Positions 1 through 5,106 of a stretch of 5,106 bases of DNA are shown in pieces (the first letter of the stretch is position 1; each line of letters opens with the position of its first letter). The notes beneath the pieces were generated by a model that did no database searches, was not told where the DNA came from, and was given only the letters and a program-made list of their open reading frames with translations. The stretch is from CAZGZU01 sp964529855 (GTDB taxonomy: Bacteria > Patescibacteriota > Minisyncoccia > Portnoybacterales > UBA2143): positions 1 to 5,106 of the forward strand of contig CAZGZU010000032.1 of NCBI GenBank assembly GCA_964529855.1, in the 5' to 3' direction. A program made the position numbers and the translations under genes.

Positions 1-2166
1 GCCCAGGATTTTTCCCTGCGCTACCCCTTGATTAATGGGCAGGGGAATTTCGGCTCAATGGACGGCGACAGCCCGGCTGCTTTTCGTTATACCGAGGCGA
101 AAATGGCCAGGATAGCCGAGGAAATGTTGCTGGACATAGACAAGGAGACGGTTGATTGGGTTGATAATTACGATGGTACCAGAAAAGAGCCGGTTGTTCT
201 GCCGGCTAAACTGCCCCAATTGCTTTTGAACGGTTCAGTCGGTATTGCCGTGGGCATGGCCACCAATATCCCTCCCCATAATCTGGGAGAAATAGTTGAC
301 GGTATCATTTTCCTGATTGACCATCCCAAGGCGAGCGTTAAAGAACTTTTCCAATTCATTAAAGGCCCTGATTTTCCAACTGGCGGTGAAATCTACGACC
401 GCCAGGGTATGATTCAGGCCTATAGCACGGGTCGCGGACCAATAGTTAACAGGGCCAAGGCGGAAATCGTTGAATCAAAGGCCGGTCAGTTCCAGATTCT
501 TATTACGGAAATGACCTATGGAGTTAACAAAGCCAATTTAATCAGCCGAATGGCTGACCTGGTTAAAGATAAAAAGATTCAGGGGATTAAAGATATTCGC
601 GATGAATCGGACAAAGAAGGCGTTAGGGTGGTCATTGAGCTCAAAGGCGATGTTCAGCCGCAGAAAATTCTCAACCGTCTTTTCAAACTGACTGATTTGC
701 AAAAAACCTTTCACCTGAACATGCTTGCCCTGGTTAATGGTCTGCAACCCCAGGTTCTTTCTCTAAAAAGCATTTTAGAGGAATACATCAAACATCGTCA
801 GCAGATAGTCACCCGCCGCGCCCAGTTTGAGTTAAAGCAGGCCAAAGAAAGAGTTCATATCTTAATGGGCCTGAACAAGGCCCTGGACCATATTGATGCG
901 GTCATTAGCACGATTAAAAAGTCAGCCACTCGGGAAACCGCTCATCAGAATTTAATCAAGAAATTTAAGTTAAGTGACCGCCAGGCAACGGCTATTTTGG
1001 AAATGAGATTACAGACCCTGGCTGGTTTGGAGCGGAAAAAGATTAAGGATGAATTGAAGGAAAAGAAGGCCTTGATTAAAGAACTGGAGGCCTTACTCAA
1101 GAGTCCTCGGAAGATTTTGACGCTCATTAAGGAAGAGCTTAGGGAATTGAGAAAGAAGTATGCTGACCAGCGACGAAGCAGAGTTTATAGCCGGCCGGTT
1201 GGTCAGTTAACCGAGGAAGAATTGGTTCCCCGGGAAGAGTGTGTCATTATCCTGACTCAAGGCGGCTATATTAAAAGGGTCAATCCACAACAAGCTTATC
1301 GGGCTCAAAAAAGAGGCGGCAAGGGGATTCTGGGAATTATCCCGCGTGAAGAGGACGTGGTTGGCTACTTCTTGTCTGCCTCCACCCATGACAATATTTT
1401 GTTCTTTACTGACCGGGGTCGGGTTTTCCAGGCCAAGGCCTATGAACTGCCCGAGGCCAGTCGGACGGCCCGCGGTCAGGCCATTGTTAATATTCTGCAG
1501 TTAGGCGCTGAAGAACGGATTACGGCTGTGCTCAATGTGGCTAAAGACGGTCATAAGAAATATTTGGTTATGACTACGGAAAATGGTATAATTAAGAGAA
1601 CCAAGACAGAAGAATTTGCTCATGTCCGGCGAAGCGGTCTTATAGCCATTAATTTAAGAAAAGACGACAGATTAAAATGGGCCAAGCTTACCTCCGGACA
1701 AGATGAGGTCAGTTTAGTCACCGCCCAAGGCCAGAGTATCCGTTTTAAGGAGACAGACGTTAGGCCAATGTCTCGGGCAGCGGCCGGCGTAAGGGGAATT
1801 AACTTGAGGGAAAACGATAAACTGGTTAGAATGGATATAATAGAGAAAAAAGCCGGGCAGAAAACCCTTAAACTTTTAGTGGTTACGCAAAACGGCTTTG
1901 GCAAGAGAACGGATTTGAAGAATTACAAGTTGCAGAAGAGAGGCGGTTTGGGCATTAAGACAGCCAAACTGACCGAAAAGACCGGTCAGATAGTGGCCAG
2001 CCAGATTTTAAAAGAGGAACAGGAAGATTTAATCGCTATTTCGCAAAAAGGGCAGGTTATTAGAACTAAACTTAAGGATATTCCAACCTTGGGCCGAACC
2101 ACCCAGGGAGTTAAGGTAATGAAGGTTAATAGAGGAGATAAGGTTGCTTCTATAACCTGTCTCTGA
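1..2166 (+). CDS. gyrA: DNA gyrase subunit A, 5'-truncated by window edge
   Basis: This is the breakage-reunion and DNA-wrapping subunit of gyrase, the type IIA topoisomerase that introduces negative supercoils as an A2B2 complex. The frame is open from base 1, so the real start lies upstream. Aligning to E. coli GyrA, window residue 1 matches Ala93, so about 92 residues are missing, including the Ser83/Asp87 quinolone positions. The catalytic tyrosine is Tyr30 in AAFRYTEAK (E. coli Tyr122). NGSVGIAVGMATNIPPHN (77-94) carries the DNA-intercalating isoleucine at 82 (E. coli Ile174). The tower domain follows, then a coiled coil (about 250-400) with the family hallmark AILEMRLQTLAGLE (331-344) and KYADQRR (386-392). 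The C-terminal pinwheel starts near 400. Its GyrA box QKRGGKG (436-442) marks this as GyrA rather than ParC. A second box-like QKRGGLG lies at 645-651. Inferred full length is about 813 residues, shorter than E. coli (875) and without its acidic tail. It ends in TGA. Confidence 0.97.
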   Translation, partial: AQDFSLRYPLINGQGNFGSMDGDSPAAFRYTEAKMARIAEEMLLDIDKETVDWVDNYDGTRKEPVVLPAKLPQLLLNGSVGIAVGMATNIPPHNLGEIVDGIIFLIDHPKASVKELFQFIKGPDFPTGGEIYDRQGMIQAYSTGRGPIVNRAKAEIVESKAGQFQILITEMTYGVNKANLISRMADLVKDKKIQGIKDIRDESDKEGVRVVIELKGDVQPQKILNRLFKLTDLQKTFHLNMLALVNGLQPQVLSLKSILEEYIKHRQQIVTRRAQFELKQAKERVHILMGLNKALDHIDAVISTIKKSATRETAHQNLIKKFKLSDRQATAILEMRLQTLAGLERKKIKDELKEKKALIKELEALLKSPRKILTLIKEELRELRKKYADQRRSRVYSRPVGQLTEEELVPREECVIILTQGGYIKRVNPQQAYRAQKRGGKGILGIIPREEDVVGYFLSASTHDNILFFTDRGRVFQAKAYELPEASRTARGQAIVNILQLGAEERITAVLNVAKDGHKKYLVMTTENGIIKRTKTEEFAHVRRSGLIAINLRKDDRLKWAKLTSGQDEVSLVTAQGQSIRFKETDVRPMSRAAAGVRGINLRENDKLVRMDIIEKKAGQKTLKLLVVTQNGFGKRTDLKNYKLQKRGGLGIKTAKLTEKTGQIVASQILKEEQEDLIAISQKGQVIRTKLKDIPTLGRTTQGVKVMKVNRGDKVASITCL

Positions 2167-2182
2167 CAAGGCTTGACAAGGC
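2164..2182. repeat. 9-bp tandem direct repeat at gyrA stop codon
   Basis: TGACAAGGC occurs at 2164-2172 and again at 2174-2182, with one base between. The first copy begins with the gyrA TGA stop and the second runs into the left arm of the inverted repeat. It could be a slippage product or a remnant of the event that placed the palindrome here. It may also be chance. Confidence 0.6.
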
Positions 2183-2281
2183 CGGGCCTCAAAACATACG
2201 GCCTTGCACAGCGACGCTTCTCAAATTTGCTTATTAAAAGTATTTAAGATGGAAAGGCCGTAGGTTTTGAGGCCCGGCCTT
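2178..2281. repeat. 104-bp inverted-repeat element with 28-bp arms
   Basis: The left arm (2178-2205) and right arm (2254-2281) are reverse complements over 28 bp with a single mismatch, A2196 opposite G2263. They enclose a 48-nt AT-richer centre (2206-2253). Each arm also begins with AAGGCCG and ends with a sequence complementary to it (left 2178-2184 with 2199-2205), so each can fold by itself as well as with its partner. The arms are GC-rich and dense in GGCC compared with the surroundings. The element fills most of the gap between gyrA and the methyltransferase gene. No T-run follows either end, so it is not a standard intrinsic terminator. It could be a REP/BIME-like or MITE-like repeat, or a long RNA hairpin acting at a transcript end. 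No target-site duplication is evident. The structure is seen directly; its role is unknown. Confidence 0.93.
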
Positions 2282-2294
2282 AACCCTATTATCT

Positions 2295-2834
2295 ATGCGG
2301 GAGGGTACTGGCGGCTTTCTTGAGCCGAAAAAAATCTTAGAGCAATTATCTCTCCGCGATGACATGCAAGTGGCGGATTTTGGTTGTGGGCACGGCTATT
2401 TCAGCATTCCTTTGGCTAAGATGGTTAAAGAGGGGATGGTTTATGCTTTGGACGTGGTAAAAGAGGCCTTGCAGGCAGTGAGCAGTCAGGCTGAAATAGA
2501 GGGGGTTTCTAATATAAAGCCCGTTCGTTGTAATCTGGAGATTTTGGGCAATTCCAAACTGGCTGACAAGTCCATGGATTTGGTTATCCTGGCTAATATT
2601 TTATTCCAGTCACAGAAAAAATCAGCCATTCTTAAAGAGGCCAAGCGGGTCTTAAAAGAAGACGGTCAGCTGGTTGTCATAGAATGGATTAAGGGTTCGC
2701 CTTTAGCGCCAAAGGGCGGTTGGCTTATTTCCAAAGAAGAAGCCCGTAAACTGGTTGAGGCCGAGGGGTTAACCCTGGACAAGGAACTGACCATGGATAA
2801 TCAACATTACGGAATGAGTTTTAAAAAGAAGTGA
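2295..2834 (+). CDS. class I SAM-dependent methyltransferase (small, UbiE/Methyltransf_11-like)
   Basis: A 179-residue cytosolic protein with the Rossmann-fold methyltransferase core. Motif I, the S-adenosylmethionine-binding glycine loop, is VADFGCGHG (26-34). The acidic residue ending strand beta-2, which should contact the ribose, is Asp53 in VYALDV. The motif IV region is MDLVILANILFQ (94-105). The usual KEAKRVLKEDGQLVVIEW segment lies at 114-131. The substrate cannot be told: the N-terminal GGFLEP and the ISKEEARKLVEAEGL tail occur in stand-alone methyltransferases of unassigned role. ATG 2295 is the first start after an in-frame stop at 2268-2270 and places GGFLEP directly at the N-terminus, as expected. 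No Shine-Dalgarno sequence precedes it. It sits 13 nt after the inverted repeat and 3 nt before the lipoprotein gene, so it probably leads the downstream operon. Confidence 0.9.
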   Translation: MREGTGGFLEPKKILEQLSLRDDMQVADFGCGHGYFSIPLAKMVKEGMVYALDVVKEALQAVSSQAEIEGVSNIKPVRCNLEILGNSKLADKSMDLVILANILFQSQKKSAILKEAKRVLKEDGQLVVIEWIKGSPLAPKGGWLISKEEARKLVEAEGLTLDKELTMDNQHYGMSFKKK

Positions 2835-2837
2835 CCA

Positions 2838-4130
2838 ATGTCTAAATCTAAACTGACCACTTTATATACTTTTATCGCCCCGGTCCTTGTCCTGGGACTG
2901 GCTGCTACTCTGCCCGGCTGTCGGGAACCTATGCCCGAAGATGTAGAGTTGGAATTTTGGGGAGTTTTTGATGACTCGGATTTTTATCAGTCATTGATTA
3001 ACAGTTTTAATGAGGAGTTTTCTCACATTACCATTAATTATTACAAAAAGAACTATCAAACCTACGAAGAAGATTTATTAGAGGCCATGGCTACCGGTCG
3101 GGGACCGGATATTTTTATGGTTCATCATACCTGGCTGCCCCGCTATGATGATAGAATTGTGGCTGCTCCCTCGGATTTAATTACTACTAAACAGGTTCAG
3201 GATAACTTTGTTGACGTGGTTGTTAATGATTTTGTGGTTGACGGGGTCATTGTCGGTCTGCCTTTGAGCGTTGATACGCTGGCTCTTTATTATAATAAGG
3301 ATATTTTTAATACAGCCGGTATTGCCCAACCGCCTGAAAATTGGGAAGAATTTCTGGCTGACGTGGAGAAAACAACTGTTAAAGATGAACGTGATAATAT
3401 TGTTCGGGCCGGGGCTGCTTTGGGAGCGGCTCGCAATGTTAACCGCTCAACCGACATTTTATCTCTTTTAATGCTTCAGTCAGGTACTCAAATGGTTGAC
3501 CAGGAAGCCGGTCAGGCCACCTTTAATCAATCGGTTCTTTTAGGAGAAGAGAGATTTTATCCCGGAGAAAGAGCTTTGGAATTTTATACTGATTTTGCCA
3601 ATCCTTTGAAATCAGTCTATACCTGGAATACGCGGATGGATTATTCAATTGATGCTTTTTCCACCGGACAGGCAGCCATGATGTTCAGTTATTCTTATCA
3701 AATACCGACTATCCGGGCTAAATCTCCTTATCTGAATTTTGGAGTTGCTCCAATGCCTCAGCCCAAAACAGCCAGCAAAGACGTTAATTACGCTAATTAT
3801 TGGGGGACAGTTGTTTCCCGTCATTCGGGGAATTCCCAAGCGGCCTGGCAGTTTATTGTCTGGTTAACAGGCAAAGAAAATTCCCAAAATTATCTGGAAT
3901 TAGCCGAAAAACCAACGGCTCGTCGCGATTTGATTTCCTGGCAGAAAAATGATTTGGACTTGGGCGTCTTCGCAGAACAGGCCTTGACCGCTTATTCCTG
4001 GTATCAAGTGGATAACTCAACTATTGAACAATATTTGGCTGATATGATAGAATCAGTAATATTAGGTCAGGCAACTATTAAAGAGGCCATTGACTTGGCG
4101 GCCAGCCGAGTTACTCTTTTGATGAAATAA
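2838..4130 (+). CDS. extracellular solute-binding lipoprotein, ABC sugar-binding (SBP family 1/8) type
   Basis: A 430-residue exported protein of the family that captures sugars or oligosaccharides outside the membrane and delivers them to an ABC permease. The N-terminus has a lysine-containing n-region, a hydrophobic stretch (about 9-24) and a lipobox LPGC ending at Cys28. Proline at -2 is unusual but a lipid anchor is still likely. Family features follow: VELEFWGVFDD (36-46) as the first strand, the helix SLINSFNEEF, then EAMATGRGPDIFMV (82-95), GLPLSVDTLALYYNKDIF (140-157) and PPENWEEF. In the C-terminal half, FSTGQAAMMFSYSYQIPTI and FGVAPMPQP are also typical. The start has an AAGAAG ribosome-binding match (2826-2831) six bases upstream. 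It lies 3 nt after the methyltransferase gene and 7 nt before the first pilin-like gene. No permease or ATPase is visible, and many CPR genomes lack sugar ABC systems, so its role may differ from uptake. The ligand is unknown. Confidence 0.9.
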   Translation: MSKSKLTTLYTFIAPVLVLGLAATLPGCREPMPEDVELEFWGVFDDSDFYQSLINSFNEEFSHITINYYKKNYQTYEEDLLEAMATGRGPDIFMVHHTWLPRYDDRIVAAPSDLITTKQVQDNFVDVVVNDFVVDGVIVGLPLSVDTLALYYNKDIFNTAGIAQPPENWEEFLADVEKTTVKDERDNIVRAGAALGAARNVNRSTDILSLLMLQSGTQMVDQEAGQATFNQSVLLGEERFYPGERALEFYTDFANPLKSVYTWNTRMDYSIDAFSTGQAAMMFSYSYQIPTIRAKSPYLNFGVAPMPQPKTASKDVNYANYWGTVVSRHSGNSQAAWQFIVWLTGKENSQNYLELAEKPTARRDLISWQKNDLDLGVFAEQALTAYSWYQVDNSTIEQYLADMIESVILGQATIKEAIDLAASRVTLLMK

Positions 4131-4137
4131 GTTCTTA

Positions 4138-4557
4138 ATGAAATTTTTTCCAAAAAAAATCATCATTGGCTTGTTACTCTTGTTCGGTTTATTGGGGGCT
4201 AATCTGGCCTATGCTGCTTTTGTTACTGAACCAATCCTTCCCTGTGGCAGAGAGGGTGCGCCTGACTGCAATCTTTGTCATTTATGGCATTTGGGCAGTA
4301 ATATTGTTAATTTCATCAGTTTTAATTTAGCTATTCCGGTAGCCGTGCTTTTGTTTATGGCAGCCGGAGTTATTTTCCTGACTTCCGGCGGCAGTGAGCA
4401 AAAAGTTGCTTTAGCCCGCAGTATTTTTACCAATACGGTTATCGGCTTAGTCATTATTTTCTGCAGCTGGCTTTTGGTTGATACTTTGATAAAAACCATT
4501 GCCGGTAATCTGGAGGGGTTGGTTGGTGCCTGGAACAATTTCCCCACTTGTCCATAA
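4138..4557 (+). CDS. VirB2/TrbC-like pilin family protein with cysteine-rich N-terminus
   Basis: A 139-residue exported membrane protein. It has a basic n-region (KFFPKK), a hydrophobic core (8-23) and a signal peptidase I site AYA/AF after Ala26. The mature start is cysteine-rich: Cys36, Cys44 and Cys47 in CNLCH, which matches the CxxCH pattern; Cys109 and Cys138 lie further on. Two membrane helices (about 57-81 and 96-118) are joined by the loop TSGGSEQKVALAR (82-94), the hallmark shared with the next gene. VirB2/TrbC-type pilins have this signal-plus-two-helix plan and assemble type IV secretion or conjugative filaments. In CPR bacteria such genes are common and their function is not established. 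The gene lies 7 nt after the lipoprotein gene with no clear Shine-Dalgarno sequence. The start is the ATG that gives a complete signal peptide. The pilin assignment is by architecture and loop motif; a small two-helix membrane protein of another kind is possible. Confidence 0.78.
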   Translation: MKFFPKKIIIGLLLLFGLLGANLAYAAFVTEPILPCGREGAPDCNLCHLWHLGSNIVNFISFNLAIPVAVLLFMAAGVIFLTSGGSEQKVALARSIFTNTVIGLVIIFCSWLLVDTLIKTIAGNLEGLVGAWNNFPTCP

Positions 4558-4563
4558 GAATAT

Positions 4564-4926
4564 ATGCCTAAAAAAAGCTTCAAAAAATTCTCTTTATTGC
4601 TTATTGTAATTTTAGTATTTTTTGCAACCATCTTGCTTTTTGGAATAGTCAGGGCAGACGCGCCACCAGGGGATATACCTAATCCACTTGACGCTACCAG
4701 CTTTACGGATTTAATCGGAGACATTATTATCTGGGTTCGTAATATTGGCGTTGCTATTGCGGTAATTATGATTATTTACGCTGGTTTTTTGTTTATGACC
4801 TCGGGAGGGAATGAGGAAAAAGTGACTACTGCCAGAAAAACTTTAATATGGTCTTTGATTGGTTTAGCAATTCTGATTATGGGTGGAGCTTGGATTTCTT
4901 TAATCAAAAATATTCTGGGAGGTTAA
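4564..4926 (+). CDS. VirB2/TrbC-like pilin family protein
   Basis: A 120-residue paralogue of the preceding gene. The signal peptide has a strongly basic start (KKSFKK) and a long hydrophobic core (10-29). Cleavage is likely after Ala31 (VRA), because a cut after Ala33 would leave proline at +1. The short mature N-terminus contains IPNPL and FTDLIGDII (47-55). Then come membrane helix 1 (about 54-78), the loop TSGGNEEKVTTAR (79-91) and helix 2 (about 94-114), ending in LGG. It lacks the cysteines and CxxCH of its neighbour, so it is the plainer member of the pair. It starts 6 nt after the previous stop, with no good Shine-Dalgarno sequence, which suggests translational coupling. By family resemblance it would be a membrane-embedded subunit polymerised into, or supporting, a surface filament or secretion channel; that function is inferred. 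Confidence 0.8.
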   Translation: MPKKSFKKFSLLLIVILVFFATILLFGIVRADAPPGDIPNPLDATSFTDLIGDIIIWVRNIGVAIAVIMIIYAGFLFMTSGGNEEKVTTARKTLIWSLIGLAILIMGGAWISLIKNILGG

Positions 4927-4950
4927 TTGAGTAAAATAAATTAATAAGGA

Positions 4951-4960
4951 AAGGGGGTGA
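4951..4960 (+). promoter_or_regulatory. strong Shine-Dalgarno sequence setting the GTG start at 4967
   Basis: AAGGGGGTGA differs from the ideal anti-16S complement AAGGAGGTGA at one base. The G-run ends nine bases before GTG 4967. It is by far the best ribosome-binding site in the window. It selects GTG 4967 over the overlapping GTG 4957, whose frame closes at TAA after five codons. Confidence 0.75.
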
Positions 4961-4966
4961 GATTTA

Positions 4967-5106
4967 GTGAATAAAAAAATTAAGCTTCTTTCTACTATTT
5001 TGACTTCCTCTTTTGTCTTTGCCTTAGTTCTAACACCAGTAGCCCTGGCAGCGGTTACCGACATTGGTCCAACCAGTCCAGCAGCCATAGAAGATCTGGT
5101 AAGGAG
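4967..5106 (+). CDS. exported protein, probable third pilin-like subunit, 3'-truncated by window edge
   Basis: The first 46 codons of a gene that continues past the right edge. The GTG start is supported by the strong ribosome-binding site just upstream. The N-terminus is a textbook signal peptide: MNKKIK n-region, hydrophobic core from about 7 to 24, and a signal peptidase I site ALA/AV after residue 28. The visible mature part (29-46) is TDIGPTSPAAIEDLVR with no cysteine. The SPAAIEDLV segment resembles the FTDLIGDII stretch that precedes the first membrane helix of the gene before it, so a third member of the pilin-like family is the best guess. The helices and TSGG loop would lie outside the window, so this is unproven. 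A 40-nt AT-rich gap separates it from the preceding gene, wider than any other gap in the cluster. Confidence 0.65.
   Translation, partial: MNKKIKLLSTILTSSFVFALVLTPVALAAVTDIGPTSPAAIEDLVR

Noticed and set aside
2178..2281. An integron attC site.
   Set aside because: The expected attC core ends (RYYYAAC and GTTRRRY) are absent, and no integrase gene is in view.
2178..2290. The inverted repeat read as a standard intrinsic terminator of gyrA.
   Set aside because: The sequence after the right arm is AACCCTATTA, with no T-run, and the minus-strand exit of the left arm has none either. The 48-nt loop is also long for a classical terminator.
2265..2297. A promoter with TATTAT (2287-2292) as -10 giving a leaderless methyltransferase transcript.
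   Set aside because: TATTAT is a good -10 match, but the only -35-like sequence (TTGAGG, 2267-2272) is just 14 bp away and matches at four of six bases. The implied start site falls at or just inside the start codon.
2164..2834. TGA recoded as glycine (code 25).
   Set aside because: TGA ends both gyrA and the methyltransferase at the positions expected for those families, so it is a normal stop.
4278..4724. A 148-codon open frame on the minus strand across both pilin-like genes.
   Set aside because: It is antisense to two genes with clear signal peptides and a shared motif. Its product shows no recognisable domain, and it spans the junction of the two genes.
4900..5088. A minus-strand open frame over the start of the third exported protein.
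   Set aside because: It has no recognisable features and overlaps a strong ribosome-binding site and signal peptide on the + strand.

Overview
The window most likely comes from a Candidate Phyla Radiation (Patescibacteria) bacterium, probably of the Parcubacteria group. This rests on the run of small exported two-helix proteins carrying a TSGG(S/N)E.KV..AR loop, which is typical of that group's VirB2/TrbC-like pilin family, and on how tightly the genes are packed. TGA is used as a stop codon (gyrA and the methyltransferase both end in TGA), so this is not a code-25 lineage such as Gracilibacteria or SR1. Base composition looks mid-40s percent GC by eye, lower in the pilin genes. No RNA gene or CRISPR array was seen. 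The lineage is an inference; no marker search could be run.

Layout: all genes are on the + strand. (1) Positions 1-2166 hold the 3' nine-tenths of gyrA, open at the left edge, from 29 residues before the catalytic tyrosine to the end of the C-terminal DNA-wrapping domain. (2) Positions 2167-2294 are the only sizeable intergenic gap. It holds a striking 104-bp structure: two 28-bp arms in inverted orientation, differing at one base, around a 48-nt centre. (3) Positions 2295-4926 form a close-packed set of a small class I methyltransferase, a solute-binding-type lipoprotein and two exported pilin-like proteins, with gaps of 3, 7 and 6 nt. (4) After a 40-nt gap with a very strong Shine-Dalgarno sequence, a third exported protein begins at a GTG (4967) and runs off the right edge.

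How the genes may work together: gyrA is a housekeeping gene separated from the rest by the inverted repeat. The downstream genes look like one transcription unit dominated by cell-envelope products: a lipoprotein resembling an ABC sugar-binding protein but with no permease or ATPase in view, and three consecutive signal-peptide proteins of which two are clear relatives. The most interesting points are the palindromic intergenic element, the pairing of an orphan binding lipoprotein with a pilin-like cluster, and a CxxCH motif in the first pilin-like protein.
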